DNA of 53,006 nt from Agromyces terreus (GCF_009749465.1 NZ_WBIS01000011.1:1-53006), one strand, 5' to 3'. Positions 40,836-51,879 are shown, counted from the stretch's first letter. Made by a program: numbers and translations. The notes: generated by a model not told the origin, from the sequence alone.

Positions 40836-42244
40836 TCGCCCTGACCCTCCGTGAGATCGCCGACGCCGTCGGCGGCGCGCTCGTGCTGCGCGGCGCGGAT
40901 GCCTCGCCCGACACGACGGTCGACGGCACCGTCACCACCGACTCGCGCGAGATCGCCCCGGGCGACGTGTTCTTCGCCAAGCGCGGCGAGTTCGACGACG
41001 GCCACCGCTTCGCACCCGCTGCCGCGCAGCAGGGCGCGGCGCTGCTCGTCGTCGAGCACGAACTCGACCTCGACGTGCCGCAGATCGTGGTCGACGACTC
41101 CGTGATCGCGCTCGGCGCGCTGGCGACCTCGGTCGTCGCGCGCGTGCGGGCGGCGGGCGACCTCAAGATCGTCGGCGTCACGGGCTCCAACGGCAAGACG
41201 ACGACGAAGAACCTCCTGCGCGCCGTGCTCGAGCGCGTCGGCCCCACGGTCGCCGCACGCGCCTCGTACAACAACGAGGTCGGCGGCCCGATCACGATGC
41301 TCGCGCTCGAGGCCGACACGAAGTACCTGGTCGCCGAGATGGGCGCCTCCGGCGTCGGCGAGATCGCCCGCCTGGTGCGCATGGCACGGCCCGACATCGG
41401 CATCGTGCTGAAGGTGGGGCTCGCCCACGCCGGCGAGTTCGGCGGCATCGAACAGACCGTGCGCGCCAAGTCCGAGATGGTCACCGACCTCCTCCCGAGC
41501 GACGTCGCGGTGCTGAACGTCGACGATCCGCGGGTCGCGCCGATGGCCGCGCTCACGAAGGCCAGGGTGCTCACGTTCGGGCTCGGCGCGAACGCCGACG
41601 TGCGCGCGACCGATGTCGTCGTGCACGCCCGCGGCACCGAGTTCACGGTGCACGTCCCCGGCGGGGAATCCGCGTCGGTCCGCTTCGGCGTGCTCGGCGA
41701 GCACCACGTGATGAACGCGCTCGCGACCGTCGCGGCATCCGTCGAACTGGGCGTCGGGCTGTCCGACGTCGTCGCCGCGCTCGAGTCGGTGACCCTCGCC
41801 GAGCGCTGGCGCATGCAGGTCATGGGCGGTCGTGACGGCATCACGGTCATCAACGACGCGTACAACGCGAGCCCCGACTCGATGAGCGCGGCGTTGAAGA
41901 CGCTCGCGCAGGTCAAGGCGCCCGGCACCCGCACCATCGCCGTCCTCGGCGAGATGAGCGAGTTGGGGGAGTTCTCGGGCGAGGAGCACGACCGCATCGG
42001 CCTGCTCGCCGTGCGGCTCGGCGTCTCGCAGCTCGTCGTCGTGGGGCAGGGCGCCAGACGCCTGCACATCACCGCGATCAACGAGGGCTCGTGGGACGGC
42101 GAGTCCGCGTTCGTCGAGACCTCCGACGAGGCGTACGAGCTCGTCGTCGCCTCCGCCCGGCCCGGAGACACCGTGCTGGTGAAATCGTCGAACGCGGCGG
42201 GCCTCCGCCACCTCGGCGACCGACTGGGAGAATGGTTCTCGTGA
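40832..42244 (+). CDS. murF: UDP-MurNAc-tripeptide-D-Ala-D-Ala ligase
   Basis: A 470-residue Mur ligase that completes the pentapeptide. The P-loop is [12 protein letters not shown] (116-127), with [19 protein letters not shown] and [12 protein letters not shown] as MurF family blocks. It overlaps murE by 4 nt (ATGA) and mraY by 4 nt (GTGA). Its partner MurE looks unusual, but MurF motifs appear standard. Confidence 0.93.
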   Translation: MIALTLREIADAVGGALVLRGADASPDTTVDGTVTTDSREIAPGDVFFAKRGEFDDGHRFAPAAAQQGAALLVVEHELDLDVPQIVVDDSVIALGALATSVVARVRAAGDLKIVGVTGSNGKTTTKNLLRAVLERVGPTVAARASYNNEVGGPITMLALEADTKYLVAEMGASGVGEIARLVRMARPDIGIVLKVGLAHAGEFGGIEQTVRAKSEMVTDLLPSDVAVLNVDDPRVAPMAALTKARVLTFGLGANADVRATDVVVHARGTEFTVHVPGGESASVRFGVLGEHHVMNALATVAASVELGVGLSDVVAALESVTLAERWRMQVMGGRDGITVINDAYNASPDSMSAALKTLAQVKAPGTRTIAVLGEMSELGEFSGEEHDRIGLLAVRLGVSQLVVVGQGARRLHITAINEGSWDGESAFVETSDEAYELVVASARPGDTVLVKSSNAAGLRHLGDRLGEWFS

Positions 42245-43338
42245 GAGCACTGCTGAGCGCCGGAGCCTTGTCGCTCGCCTTCACGCTGTTTCTGACCCCG
42301 TTGTTCATCCGGCTCTTCGTGCGGCTCGGGTGGGGTCAGTTCATCCGCGACGACGGGCCGCAGAGCCACCACGTCAAGCGCGGGACGCCCACGATGGGCG
42401 GCATCGTCTTCATCCTCGGCACCATCTTCGGCTACTTCGTCGCGACGCTGCTGCTGAGCAACGAACGGCCGACGGCGACGGGCCTCCTCGTGCTGTTCAT
42501 GATGGTCGGCCTCGGCCTCGTCGGGTTCCTCGACGACTTCCTGAAGACGCGCAAGAAGCAGAGCCTCGGGCTCGGCGGATGGGCGAAGGTCGCGGGGCAG
42601 ACCGCGGTCGCCGCCGCGTTCGCCCTGCTCGCGATCAACTTCCCGAACGCCGAGGGCGTCACGCCGGCCAGCACGAGCATCTCGTTCATCCGCGACCTGC
42701 CGCTCGACTTCATGGTGTTCGGCACGATCCTCGGCACGATCATCTACGTCATCTGGATCTGCCTGATCACCGCCGCGGCCTCGAACGGCGTCAACGTGAC
42801 CGACGGCCTCGACGGCCTCGCCGGCGGTGCCTCGGTGCTCGCGATCGGCTCGTTCATCATCATCGGCTTCTGGCAGTTCAACCAGTCGAAGTTCAGCCCG
42901 AACCTCAACATGGCCGACGCCTACCGGGCGTACGACGTGCGGGATCCGCTCGACATCGCGATCGTCGCCTCGGCGATCGTCGGCGGCCTCATCGGGTTCC
43001 TGTGGTGGAACACGAATCCCGCGAAGATCTACATGGGCGACACGGGCTCCCTCGCCCTCGGCGGCGCCCTCGCGGCGCTCGCGATCGTGAGCCAGACGGA
43101 GCTCCTGCTCGTGCTCATCGGCGGCATCTTCGTCATCGAGACCGGCTCGGTGATCGTGCAGCGCGCGTACTTCAAGCTCACCGGCGGCAAACGCATCTTC
43201 CTCATGAGCCCGATCCACCACCACTTCGAGTTGAAGGGCTGGGCCGAGGTCACGATCGTCGTGCGGTTCTGGCTCATCGCCGGCATGTTCGTCGCCGCGG
43301 GCGTCGGCGCCTTCTACTTCGAGTGGCTCCAGCGATGA
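42241..43338 (+). CDS. mraY: Phospho-MurNAc-pentapeptide translocase
   Basis: A 365-residue membrane enzyme making lipid I from UDP-MurNAc-pentapeptide and undecaprenyl phosphate. About ten hydrophobic helices carry the catalytic Asp motifs [23 protein letters not shown] and [11 protein letters not shown], plus HHHFE near the C-terminus. GTG 42241 (GTGA overlap, GGGAG 10 nt upstream) is preferred over ATG 42232, which sits only 1 nt from the ribosome site. Confidence 0.93.
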   Translation: MRALLSAGALSLAFTLFLTPLFIRLFVRLGWGQFIRDDGPQSHHVKRGTPTMGGIVFILGTIFGYFVATLLLSNERPTATGLLVLFMMVGLGLVGFLDDFLKTRKKQSLGLGGWAKVAGQTAVAAAFALLAINFPNAEGVTPASTSISFIRDLPLDFMVFGTILGTIIYVIWICLITAAASNGVNVTDGLDGLAGGASVLAIGSFIIIGFWQFNQSKFSPNLNMADAYRAYDVRDPLDIAIVASAIVGGLIGFLWWNTNPAKIYMGDTGSLALGGALAALAIVSQTELLLVLIGGIFVIETGSVIVQRAYFKLTGGKRIFLMSPIHHHFELKGWAEVTIVVRFWLIAGMFVAAGVGAFYFEWLQR

Positions 43339-44873
43339 GCGGTGCGGATGCCTCGACCGGGCGTCTCGACGCGCTGACGAGCTGGCACGCCGACTGGAAA
43401 GGGCTCCGGGCCGTCGTCCTCGGCGCGGGGGTCACCGGATTCGCCGTCGCCGACACGCTCTCCGAGCTCGGCGCCGAGGTGCTGCTCGTCGCGGCGAAGG
43501 TCGACGACGATCGCGCGCGGATCCTCGACGTCATCGGAGTGCGCGTGCTGCGGCATCCGCTCGACGCCGTTCCCGACGAGGCGGTCGCGTTCGCCCCCGA
43601 CGTCGTCGTCGTCTCGCCCGGATTCCACCCCGACCATGCCGTGCTCGCCTGGGCCGCCGACGCCGGGGTCGCAGTCTGGGGCGACATCGAGCTCGCCTGG
43701 CGCGTGCGCGACAAGGTGACCCCGGCCGAGTGGATCCTCGTCACCGGCACCAACGGCAAGACCACGACGACGCAGCTCGCCGCGACGCTCCTCGCGGCGA
43801 ACGGACTGCGCGCCGCCCCCTGCGGCAACATCGGCGTGCCCGTGCTCGACGCGGTGCGCGACCCGAGCGGCTTCGACGTGCTCGTCGTCGAGCTCTCGAG
43901 CTATCAGCTGCACGCGCTGCCCACCGAGGGCCCCGGCGCGCTGCACCCGCTCGCGAGCGTGTGCCTCAACATCGCCGACGATCATCTCGACTGGCACGGC
44001 GGCGCCGAGGCGTACCGTGCGGCGAAGGGCAAGGTCTACGCGAACACGCGCGTGGCGTGCGTCTACAACCGCGCCGACGAGGCGACGCGCCGCATGGTCG
44101 AGGACGCCGACGTCGAGGCCGGCGCCCGTGCGATCGGCTTCGGCCTCGACGTGCCGGGGCCCAGCGACTTCGGCGTCGTCGAGGGCATCCTCTGCGACCG
44201 CGCGTTCCTCGAGGAGCGGCACTCGTCGGCGCTCGAGATCATCACGGTCGACGAGCTCGAGCCGCACGGTCTCGCGGTACCGCACATCGTCGCGAACATC
44301 CTGGCGGCGTCGGCCCTCGTGCGCGCCGCCGGCGTCCCGGTGGGCGTCGTCCACGACGCGCTCGGCGAGTTCCGGCTCGATCACCACCGCATCGAGACCG
44401 TCGAGCTCGCGGGCGGCATCCGCTGGGTCGACGACTCGAAGGCGACGAACCCGCATGCCGCCGAGGCGTCGCTGCGCGCGTATCCGAGCGTCGTGTGGGT
44501 GGTCGGCGGACTCCTCAAGGGGGTCGACGTCGACGCCCTCGTCGCGGCGCACGCGTCGCGCCTGCGTGCGGCGGTCGTGATCGGCGTCGACCGATCGGCC
44601 CTCCTCGCCGCGTTCGCCCGACACGCGCCCGACGTGCCGGTGTTCGAGGTCGACGACGCCGACACTGGAACGGTGATGTCTCGCGCGGTGGCCTTCGCCG
44701 AGTCGGCCGCCCGTGCCGGCGACACGGTGCTCCTGGCGCCCGCGGCCGCATCGATGGACCAGTTCGCCGACTACGCCGATCGCGGGCGGTCCTTCCAGCA
44801 GGCGGTCCGGGAGCGAGCAGGAGGTGGTGCCGATGGCGACCCCGCCGCGAACACCCCCGACGCCGGAGCCTGA
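43335..44873 (+). CDS. murD: UDP-MurNAc-L-alanine-D-glutamate ligase
   Basis: A 512-residue Mur ligase adding D-Glu. The N-domain nucleotide fold is [16 protein letters not shown] (27-42), the P-loop is [11 protein letters not shown] (136-146), and VVELSSYQL and [11 protein letters not shown] are MurD marks. It is longer than the E. coli enzyme by about 70 residues, partly in an Ala/Gly/Asp-rich C-tail. It overlaps mraY by 4 nt and ftsW by 41 nt. Confidence 0.93.
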   Translation: MSGADASTGRLDALTSWHADWKGLRAVVLGAGVTGFAVADTLSELGAEVLLVAAKVDDDRARILDVIGVRVLRHPLDAVPDEAVAFAPDVVVVSPGFHPDHAVLAWAADAGVAVWGDIELAWRVRDKVTPAEWILVTGTNGKTTTTQLAATLLAANGLRAAPCGNIGVPVLDAVRDPSGFDVLVVELSSYQLHALPTEGPGALHPLASVCLNIADDHLDWHGGAEAYRAAKGKVYANTRVACVYNRADEATRRMVEDADVEAGARAIGFGLDVPGPSDFGVVEGILCDRAFLEERHSSALEIITVDELEPHGLAVPHIVANILAASALVRAAGVPVGVVHDALGEFRLDHHRIETVELAGGIRWVDDSKATNPHAAEASLRAYPSVVWVVGGLLKGVDVDALVAAHASRLRAAVVIGVDRSALLAAFARHAPDVPVFEVDDADTGTVMSRAVAFAESAARAGDTVLLAPAAASMDQFADYADRGRSFQQAVRERAGGGADGDPAANTPDAGA

Positions 44874-46083
44874 CCGCAGGGGCGTCGCCGCCCGCATCCG
44901 GATCGGTCGCGTGTTCCGCGTCGAGTCGAAGGACTACGTGCTCCTGTTGAGCACCACCGTGTTCCTCGTGCTCTTCGGGCTCGTCATGGTGCTCTCCTCG
45001 TCGACCGTCGAATCGCGCATCGAAGACGGCGACTTCTTCTTCCAGGCGGCGAGGCAGGGTATGTTCGCCGTGATCGGGCTTCCGCTCATGCTCATCGCGA
45101 GCCGGATGCCCGAGCGGTTCTGGATGCGCGTGGCCTGGCCGCTCCTCATCGCCTCGTGCGGACTGCAGATCCTGGTCGTCGCGACGCCCCTCGGCATCGA
45201 GGTGGGCGGCAACACGAACTGGCTCGCGCTCGGTCCGGTGCAGTTCCAGCCCTCGGAGCTCATCAAGGTCGCGCTCGTGCTCTGGCTCGGCTTCATCGTC
45301 ACGAAGAAGCAGGCGTACCTGGGCGACTTCCGCCACGGCATCCTCCCGATCCTGCTCGTCGGCGGCGGAGCGATCGGGCTGGTGCTGCTCGGCGGCGACC
45401 TCGGCACCGTGATGATCATGGGCGCGATGCTGCTCGGCGCGCTGTTCCTCATCGGGGTTCGCTTCCGGCTGCTGCTGCCGCCGGTGCTGGCGAGCGCCGC
45501 GATCTTCGTGGTCGTCGCGGTCTCCAGCGACAACCGGATGCGCCGCATCAGCGCCTTCCTCCAGGAGAACTGCGCCGACGGCAGCAGCGACGACTGCTGG
45601 CAGATCCAGCACGGCCGGTTCGCCCTCGCCGGCGGCGGGATCTTCGGGGTCGGGCTCGGCAACTCGACGGCGAAGTGGTCGTGGCTGCCCGCGGCCGACA
45701 ACGACTTCATCTTCGCGATCATCGGGGAAGAACTCGGCCTGATCGGGGCGATCGTGGTCATCGCCCTCTTCGTGCTGCTCGCGGTGGCGTTCGCGCGCGT
45801 GCTGCGCTCGGCGCAGACGCTGTTCGCGAAGACGGTCACGGCGTCCGTGATGGTGTGGGTGATCGGGCAGGCGTGTGTCAACATCGGAGTCGTGCTCGGT
45901 GTCTTCCCCGTCCTCGGCGTCCCACTTCCGCTCGTCTCCGCCGGAGGCACGGCGCTCGTGACGACGCTCTTCGCCATCGGCGTCGTGCTCTCCGTCGCCC
46001 GAGACCCCGAGGCGGGGGCGCGCGCCGCCGCCCGCGCCGCGGCACGCCTGGCTCCTCGCTCGGCCGCGGGTCGCACGCGATGA
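44833..46083 (+). CDS. ftsW: Septal SEDS glycosyltransferase FtsW
   Basis: A 416-residue SEDS-family membrane protein polymerising lipid II at the septum with FtsI. Ten hydrophobic helices are visible. The motif GLGNSTAKWSWLPAADNDFIFAIIGEE (in outline) and PLPLVSAGGTALV near the end are diagnostic of FtsW. ATG 44833 has AGGAGG 8 nt upstream; GTG 44827 is a weaker choice. The 41-nt overlap with murD is larger than elsewhere in the cluster. It is followed by the usual ATGA overlap with murG. Confidence 0.93.
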   Translation: MATPPRTPPTPEPDRRGVAARIRIGRVFRVESKDYVLLLSTTVFLVLFGLVMVLSSSTVESRIEDGDFFFQAARQGMFAVIGLPLMLIASRMPERFWMRVAWPLLIASCGLQILVVATPLGIEVGGNTNWLALGPVQFQPSELIKVALVLWLGFIVTKKQAYLGDFRHGILPILLVGGGAIGLVLLGGDLGTVMIMGAMLLGALFLIGVRFRLLLPPVLASAAIFVVVAVSSDNRMRRISAFLQENCADGSSDDCWQIQHGRFALAGGGIFGVGLGNSTAKWSWLPAADNDFIFAIIGEELGLIGAIVVIALFVLLAVAFARVLRSAQTLFAKTVTASVMVWVIGQACVNIGVVLGVFPVLGVPLPLVSAGGTALVTTLFAIGVVLSVARDPEAGARAAARAAARLAPRSAAGRTR

Positions 46084-47180
46084 CCGTGCACCTGCTGGCC
46101 GGCGGGGGAACGGCCGGCCACGTCAATCCGCTCCTCGCCGTCGCCGATCGCCTGCGCGAGCGCGATCCCGGCGCCGAAGTGCTCGTGCTCGGCACCGCCG
46201 AAGGGCTCGAGGCGCGCCTCGTCCCCTCGCGCGGCTACGAGCTGCTCACGATCGCGAAGGTGCCCTTCCCCCGGCGTCCGAACGGGGCCGCGGTGCGGTT
46301 CCCGAAGCGGTTCTGGGAGTCGGTGTCCGATGTCCGGGCGATCATCGCCGAGCGCGGCGTCGACGTCGTGGTCGGCTTCGGCGGCTACGTGTCGACGCCC
46401 GCGTACCTCGCCGCGCGCCGGCTGGGCGTGCCGATCGCGATCCACGAGGCCAACGCGAAACCCGGTCTCGCCAACCGACTCGGCTCCCGGTGGGCCGAGA
46501 CCGTCGGCGTCGCGTTCGGCGGCACCCCGCTCCGGCACGCCGAGGTCGTCGGCATGCCGCTCCGGCGCGAGATCGCCGAGCTCGACCGCACCGCACGTCG
46601 CCGGGCCGCCGCGGAGTTCTTCGGCCTCGACCCCGACCGGCCCGTGCTCCTCGCGACGGGCGGTTCGCTCGGCGCGCGCCGGATCAACCGCACGATGGTC
46701 GATTCGGCCGAGACCGTCACCGGCGCCGGCTGGCAGGTGCTGCACATCACCGGTGCGAACTCCGAGGTGTCCGACCCCGACGTGCCCGACTACCGTCTGC
46801 TCGAGTACGCCGACCGCATGGACCTCGCCCTCTCGGTCGCGGACTTCGCGGTGTCCAGGGCGGGCGCGGCGACGGTCTGCGAGCTCACCGCGCTCGGCAT
46901 CCCCTCGGTGCTCGTGCCCTACCCCGTCGGCAACGGCGAGCAGCGCTTCAACGCGGCCGAGGCCGTCGAGGCCGGCGGCGCGCTCCTCGTCGACGACGCC
47001 GCGTTCACGTCCGACTTCGTGCGCACGACCCTGCTGCCGCTGCTCGCCGCACCGCACCGGGTGGCCGACATGTCGGCCGCCGCGGCCTCGGTCGGACGCC
47101 GCGACGGAACCGAGCGCATGGTCGGCCTCGTCGACGCGGCCCTCGGCGCGGGTGCCGCCGGTGCCTCGCGCGGCGCGTAA
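46080..47180 (+). CDS. murG: Lipid II synthase MurG
   Basis: A 366-residue GT28-family glycosyltransferase that adds GlcNAc to lipid I at the inner membrane face. The N-domain loop is AGGGTAGHVNP (7-17), GFGGYVSTPA is the second Gly loop, and SRAGAATVCELTALGIPSVL in outline with YPVGNGEQRFNA binds UDP-GlcNAc. The start overlaps ftsW by 4 nt. Confidence 0.93.
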   Translation: MTVHLLAGGGTAGHVNPLLAVADRLRERDPGAEVLVLGTAEGLEARLVPSRGYELLTIAKVPFPRRPNGAAVRFPKRFWESVSDVRAIIAERGVDVVVGFGGYVSTPAYLAARRLGVPIAIHEANAKPGLANRLGSRWAETVGVAFGGTPLRHAEVVGMPLRREIAELDRTARRRAAAEFFGLDPDRPVLLATGGSLGARRINRTMVDSAETVTGAGWQVLHITGANSEVSDPDVPDYRLLEYADRMDLALSVADFAVSRAGAATVCELTALGIPSVLVPYPVGNGEQRFNAAEAVEAGGALLVDDAAFTSDFVRTTLLPLLAAPHRVADMSAAAASVGRRDGTERMVGLVDAALGAGAAGASRGA

Positions 47181-47273
47181 CGTGGAGACGACGGATGCCG
47201 CGGCATCCGGAGCCGTGATCCGTGGCATGCTCGATTGCCGCACCCGCACCCTGATCCCGAGGAAAGCACCGTC
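47181..47273. repeat. murG-murC gap with 18-bp perfect palindrome
   Basis: CGGATGCCGCGGCATCCG (47190-47207) is an exact palindrome made of two head-on copies of the recurring octamer CGGATGCC. It lies 10 nt after the murG stop in the largest gap of the murE-ftsQ run. The murC ribosome site (GAGGAAAG, 47259-47266) follows. It could be a weak terminator or attenuator, or a protein site. Confidence 0.5.
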
Positions 47274-48677
47274 GTGACCATCAAGCCCGATCTGACCATC
47301 CCGATCCCCGCCAGCCTCGGCGCCGTGCACTTCGTGGGCATCGGCGGCTCCGGCATGAGCGGCATCGCGCGCCTCCTCATCGGCGAGGGGCACCGGGTGA
47401 CCGGTTCCGACGTGCGCGACTCCGCGAACATCGCCGCGTTGCGCGAGCTCGGCGCCGAGATCGCGATCGGGCACGCGGCGGCGAACCTCGGCGACGACGT
47501 CGACACCGTCGTCGTGACCGGCGCGCTCTGGCAGGACAATCCCGAGTACCGGCTCGCGCTCGAGCGGGGCCTGCCCGTGCTGCACCGGTCGCACGCGCTG
47601 GCCGCACTGATCGGCGGTCGCCGGCTGGTCTCCGTCGCCGGCGCGCACGGCAAGACCACCTCGACCGGCATGATCGTGACGGGCCTGCGGGCCGTCGGCG
47701 CAGACCCGAGCTTCGTCAACGGCGGCGTCCTCGCCGACCTCGGGGTCAGCTCGGCCGCCGGCGCGGGCGAGCTCTTCGTCGTCGAGGCCGACGAGTCCGA
47801 CGGCTCGTTCCTGCTGTACGACACCGCGGTGGCGCTCGTCACGAACGTCGACCCCGACCACCTCGACCATTACGGCTCGCGCGACGCGTTCGAGCAGGCC
47901 TTCGTCGATTTCGCCGACCGCGCGAGCGAGCTCGTCGTGATCTCGAGCGACGACGCCGGGGCGGTGCGGGTGACCGAGCGCCTCTCGCACGAGCGCGTGA
48001 TCACGTTCGGCGAGGCATCCGATGCGACGGTGCGCCTGCACTCGGTCGTCACCGACGGCCCGGTCGCGTTCAGCGTCGCGTACGAGGGCGTCGACTACTC
48101 CGCCCGCCTGCGGGTGCCCGGCCACCACAACGCGGTCAACGCGGCGGGCGCCTTCGCGGTGCTCGTGGGCATGGGCTTCGACCCCGCGTCCGCGCTGGCC
48201 GGCATCGAGGGCTTCTCGGGCACGGGCCGCCGGTTCGAGCTGCACGGCACCGTCGGCGGGGTGAGCGTCTTCGACGACTACGCGCACCATCCGACCGAGG
48301 TCGCCGCGGCGCTCGCGGCGGCGCGCACCGTCGTGGGCGACGGCCGCATCATCGCCGTGCACCAGCCGCACACGTACAGCCGCACGCAGGCGTTCGCGCG
48401 GGAGTTCGCCGAGGTGCTCGAGCGGTACGCCGACGAGACGGTCGTGCTCGACGTGTACGGGGCCCGCGAAGATCCGGTGCCGGGTGTGACCGGCGCGCTC
48501 GTGAGCGAGCGGTTCGCGGATGCCTCGCACGTCGCGTTCCTCGCCGACTGGCAGGAGGCGGCCGACCACACGGCGCGCATCGCGCAGGCTGGCGACTACG
48601 TCATCACCCTCGGTTGCGGCGACGTGTACCGCATCGTTCCGCAGCTCCTCGGCTCCCTCGAGCGGGAACGAGGATGA
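47274..48677 (+). CDS. murC: UDP-MurNAc-L-alanine ligase
   Basis: A 467-residue Mur ligase adding L-Ala, the first amino acid. The N-terminal nucleotide fold is [12 protein letters not shown] (21-32), the P-loop is AGAHGKTST (122-130), then [20 protein letters not shown] and [12 protein letters not shown] 47274 with GAGGAAAG 7 nt upstream fits the family start; an earlier ATG (47235) has no ribosome site. Confidence 0.93.
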   Translation: MTIKPDLTIPIPASLGAVHFVGIGGSGMSGIARLLIGEGHRVTGSDVRDSANIAALRELGAEIAIGHAAANLGDDVDTVVVTGALWQDNPEYRLALERGLPVLHRSHALAALIGGRRLVSVAGAHGKTTSTGMIVTGLRAVGADPSFVNGGVLADLGVSSAAGAGELFVVEADESDGSFLLYDTAVALVTNVDPDHLDHYGSRDAFEQAFVDFADRASELVVISSDDAGAVRVTERLSHERVITFGEASDATVRLHSVVTDGPVAFSVAYEGVDYSARLRVPGHHNAVNAAGAFAVLVGMGFDPASALAGIEGFSGTGRRFELHGTVGGVSVFDDYAHHPTEVAAALAAARTVVGDGRIIAVHQPHTYSRTQAFAREFAEVLERYADETVVLDVYGAREDPVPGVTGALVSERFADASHVAFLADWQEAADHTARIAQAGDYVITLGCGDVYRIVPQLLGSLERERG

Positions 48678-48690
48678 GGGTGCACGCCGC

Positions 48691-49767
48691 GTGAAGCGGC
48701 CGCAGGGATTCGAACGGCCGGCGCAGGCGCGCCCGGCCGCGAAGCCGCGCGCGGACACCCCGAGGCCGCAGGCGCGCGCGTCCGGGGCGTCCCGTCAGGG
48801 CGAGCAGGCGCGCCGCACGGCCGCGTCGGGGGGCATGGGCGGCTCCGCCGACGGGGTCGCGCACCGCCCCGGCCCGGGCGCTGCCGACGCGGCGCACACC
48901 GAGCCGATCGAGGTTGGCCCTTCGCCCGAGTCCCGTCCGGCCTGGTCGGCGTCGGCCGATCAGCTCGGCGAACCCGCCCCCGCCCGGGGCACGACGGCGC
49001 GCGGTCGATGGTCTACCCGTCGCGCGATCGCGGCGGCGGCGCGTGAGCGGAGGCGTTACGAGCGCGCCGAGGTTCGCCGGTTCACCGTGCGCTCCAGACG
49101 CCGCCGTCTGGCGTGGGGCGTCTCGCTCGGCACACTGGGGCTCCTCGTCGCCGCGGTCGTGGTCGGGGCGTACTCGCCGATCATGGCCCTGCGCGACGTG
49201 CGGGTCGAGGGCGCGTCGAGGGTCTCGGCCGACGGCGTCACGAGTGCGTTCGAGCCGATGCTCGGCACCCCCCTCACCCTGATCGATCGGGGCGAGGTGC
49301 AGGCCGCGCTGTCGCAGTTCCCGCTCATCGAGACCTACCAGATCGAGGCGATTCCCCCCGGCACCCTCGTCGTGCGACTCGTCGAGCGCACGCCAGTGGG
49401 GGTGATCGAGACCGACGACGGGCTCGAGCTCGTCGATGCCGCCGGGGTCGTGATCGAGCGGCCGGAGGCCCGGCCCGACGGACAGCCGCTGATCGAGGTC
49501 GACGGGGGAGTCGCGAGCGAGGGATTCCGGGCGGTCGCGGCGGTCGTGCGCAGCCTCCCGGCCGAGGTCCGGTCGCTCGTGACGGGCGCGAGCGCCGAGA
49601 CGGCCGACGACGTGGTGCTCGAACTCGGCGATGCACGCGTCGTGTGGGGGAGCGCCGAGGACTCGGCGCTCAAGGCTGCGGTGCTGGCCGGTCTCATGCG
49701 GGCCGCGCCGCCCGACACCGTCGAGCTCTACGACGTGTCGTCGCCGAAGAGCGCCGTCACGCGGTGA
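48691..49767 (+). CDS. ftsQ: Division protein FtsQ/DivIB
   Basis: A 358-residue bitopic protein. The cytoplasmic tail (1-140) is long and rich in Ala, Arg, Pro and Gly. A transmembrane helix (141-162) leads into a POTRA domain ([18 protein letters not shown], to about residue 235) and the FtsQ beta domain. It recruits FtsL/DivIC to the septum. Start GTG 48691, 13 nt after murC, has GAGGG 10 nt upstream. The tail is longer than in E. coli FtsQ, as in other actinobacteria. Confidence 0.88.
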   Translation: MKRPQGFERPAQARPAAKPRADTPRPQARASGASRQGEQARRTAASGGMGGSADGVAHRPGPGAADAAHTEPIEVGPSPESRPAWSASADQLGEPAPARGTTARGRWSTRRAIAAAARERRRYERAEVRRFTVRSRRRRLAWGVSLGTLGLLVAAVVVGAYSPIMALRDVRVEGASRVSADGVTSAFEPMLGTPLTLIDRGEVQAALSQFPLIETYQIEAIPPGTLVVRLVERTPVGVIETDDGLELVDAAGVVIERPEARPDGQPLIEVDGGVASEGFRAVAAVVRSLPAEVRSLVTGASAETADDVVLELGDARVVWGSAEDSALKAAVLAGLMRAAPPDTVELYDVSSPKSAVTR

Positions 49768-49887
49768 CCGCGATAGCGACGGGTGCTCCGTCGAGCCTGT
49801 TCGGGGCTGCGGATCCGCTCCGTTCGCGACACGCCCGCGTGCCTTGCCGCGCCTCGCGCCGTGGCCGCCTACCTTCGAGAACAGGAA

Positions 49888-49957
49888 TTGCATACTCGGC
49901 AAGACTTTAACCCTCGACTTGAGGTTCAGAGTTCAGAGTTCGCACGAAGGGCCGGAG
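49888..49957 (+). promoter_or_regulatory. ftsZ control region with palindrome and GTTCAGA repeats
   Basis: CCTCGACTTGAGG (49912-49924) is a 13-bp palindrome with one mismatched pair, extendable to an imperfect 27-bp one (49905-49931). It runs into tandem GTTCAGA-GTTCAGA-GTTCGCA (49924-49944). CATACT (49891-49896) may be a -10 box. The 190-nt gap is the only long one before ftsZ; a site for FtsR is likely on position and symmetry but unproven. Confidence 0.45.
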
Positions 49958-51151
49958 ATGTCGACTAACCAGAACTACCTCGCCGTCATCAAGGTCGTCG
50001 GTATCGGCGGCGGCGGCGTCAACGCCGTCAACCGCATGATCGAACTCGGCCTCAGGGGCGTCGAGTTCATCGCGATCAACACCGACGCCCAGGCATTGCT
50101 CATGAGCGACGCCGACGTCAAGCTCGACGTCGGCCGCGACCTCACCCGGGGCCTCGGCGCCGGAGCCGACCCCGAGGTCGGCCGCCGCGCCGCGGAAGAC
50201 CACGCCGAAGAGATCGAGGAGGCGCTCGCGGGCGCCGACATGGTCTTCGTCACGGCCGGCGAGGGCGGCGGCACCGGCACCGGCGGCGCGCCCGTCGTGG
50301 CCCGCATCGCGAAGTCCATCGGCGCTCTCACCATCGGTGTCGTGACCAAGCCGTTCGGCTTCGAGGGCAAGCGCCGCCAGACGCAGGCCGAACAGGGCGT
50401 CGCACGCCTGAAGGAAGAGGTCGACACCCTCATCGTGGTGCCGAACGACCGCCTGCTCGAGATCAGCGACCGCGGCATCTCCATGCTCGAGGCGTTCGCC
50501 ACGGCCGACCAGGTGCTCCTCGCCGGTGTGCAGGGCATCACCGACCTCATCACCACGCCCGGCCTCATCAACCTCGACTTCGCCGACGTCAAGTCGGTCA
50601 TGCAGGGGGCCGGTTCGGCCCTCATGGGCATCGGCTCCTCCCGGGGGGCCGATCGAGCCATCAAGGCCGCGGAGCTCGCGGTCGCGAGCCCGTTGCTCGA
50701 GGCCTCCATCGACGGCGCCCACGGCGTCCTCCTCTCGATCCAGGGCGGGTCGAACCTCGGAATCTTCGAGATCAACGACGCCGCCCGTCTCGTGCAGGAG
50801 GCCGTGCACCCCGAGGCGAACATCATCTTCGGAGCCGTGATCGACGACACGCTGGGCGACGAGGTGCGGGTCACGGTCATCGCCGCGGGATTCGACGGCG
50901 GCGAGCCGAACGCGAAGCCGGTCGAGGCCAGACGCGAACAGCTCGTTCCCGCCGCCGTCGGCGCCGGCATCGGCGGAGCGGCGGCGTCCGGTGCGGACTC
51001 GGCCGACGTCATCGGCGAGATCGACATCGACGAGCTCGTCGAGACGGCGAACTGGGGCGGGGCCGAGACGCAGACCGCCGACCAGATCGTCGGCGACCCC
51101 GCGTTCGAGCCGTCAGACGACGACCTCGACATCCCCGACTTCCTGAAGTGA
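49958..51151 (+). CDS. ftsZ: Cell division GTPase FtsZ
   Basis: A 397-residue tubulin homologue forming the Z ring. The GTP-binding signature is GGGTGTG (103-109), with [13 protein letters not shown] at the N-terminus and the T7 loop [11 protein letters not shown] with the catalytic Asp. The C-terminal peptide [11 protein letters not shown] binds SepF/FtsW in relatives. The variable linker (about 315-385) is acidic. ATG 49958 is confirmed by AAGG and by the family N-terminus. It ends with a GTGA overlap into yggS. Confidence 0.96.
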   Translation: MSTNQNYLAVIKVVGIGGGGVNAVNRMIELGLRGVEFIAINTDAQALLMSDADVKLDVGRDLTRGLGAGADPEVGRRAAEDHAEEIEEALAGADMVFVTAGEGGGTGTGGAPVVARIAKSIGALTIGVVTKPFGFEGKRRQTQAEQGVARLKEEVDTLIVVPNDRLLEISDRGISMLEAFATADQVLLAGVQGITDLITTPGLINLDFADVKSVMQGAGSALMGIGSSRGADRAIKAAELAVASPLLEASIDGAHGVLLSIQGGSNLGIFEINDAARLVQEAVHPEANIIFGAVIDDTLGDEVRVTVIAAGFDGGEPNAKPVEARREQLVPAAVGAGIGGAAASGADSADVIGEIDIDELVETANWGGAETQTADQIVGDPAFEPSDDDLDIPDFLK

Positions 51152-51846
51152 GCGACCAGCCCTCCGCGGGGGTCGACGTCCTGCGCGAGCGGCTCCTGGC
51201 CGTGCAGGATCGCGTCGGCGAGGCAGCGCGCCTCGCCGAACGCGACCCCGCCGGCATCCGTACGATCGTGGTCACCAAGTTCCATCCGGCCTCGCTCGTG
51301 CGCGACCTCGCCGCGCTCGGCGTGGCCGACGTCGGCGAGAACCGCCATCAGGAAGCGCAGGCCAAGGCGGCCGAGCTCACCGACCTCGATCTGCGATGGC
51401 ACTTCATCGGCCAGCTGCAGAGCAAGAAGGCCCGCCAGGTGAGGGCGTACGCGGATGCGATCCACTCGATCGACCGCGACGCGCTCGTCGATGCGCTGCG
51501 GTCCGACGAACGCTCGACCGACTGCTTCGTGCAGGTCAACCTCACCGATGATCCGGGCCGTGGCGGCGTCGCGCCCGCCGAGCTCGCCTCGCTCGTGGAC
51601 CGCGTGCTGGAGACCCCCGGCCTCGCGCTCAGGGGGCTCATGGCGGTCGCTCCGCTCGACGAGCCGGCCCGTGCGGCGTTCGCGAGGGTGCGCGAGCTCA
51701 GCGAGCGCGTCGTGCTGCCGGCCGCACCCGACGCCGCGTCGCTCTCGATGGGCATGAGCCACGACCTCGAGGACGCCGTGGCCGAGGGCGCGACACACCT
51801 ACGCATCGGCACCGCAATCACCGGCAATCGTCCGGTCGCCGGTTAG
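51148..51846 (+). CDS. yggS: YggS-family PLP homeostasis protein
   Basis: A 232-residue fold-type III PLP-binding protein (PLPBP). Lys44 in VVTKFHP is the PLP lysine; [24 protein letters not shown] and [12 protein letters not shown] are family blocks. It has no catalytic activity in relatives and buffers vitamin B6. It lies between ftsZ and sepF in many Gram-positives. GTG 51148 overlaps the ftsZ stop by 4 nt. Confidence 0.92.
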   Translation: MSDQPSAGVDVLRERLLAVQDRVGEAARLAERDPAGIRTIVVTKFHPASLVRDLAALGVADVGENRHQEAQAKAAELTDLDLRWHFIGQLQSKKARQVRAYADAIHSIDRDALVDALRSDERSTDCFVQVNLTDDPGRGGVAPAELASLVDRVLETPGLALRGLMAVAPLDEPARAAFARVRELSERVVLPAAPDAASLSMGMSHDLEDAVAEGATHLRIGTAITGNRPVAG

Positions 51847-51849
51847 CCT
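51844..51849 (+). promoter_or_regulatory. -10-like box built on yggS stop
   Basis: TAGCCT, whose TAG ends yggS. Transcription would start near 51856, 24 nt before the sepF ATG, which has GGAGG at 51870-51874. Confidence 0.3.
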
Positions 51850-51879
51850 CGAAGAGACGGAACCTAGACGGAGGCAGCG

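Noticed and set aside
44934..48758. Long minus-strand open frame opposite ftsW-murG-murC
   Set aside because: The product has no recognisable motif and Arg/Asp/Ala-rich composition, and the plus strand carries three unmistakable genes; shadow of GC-rich third codon positions.
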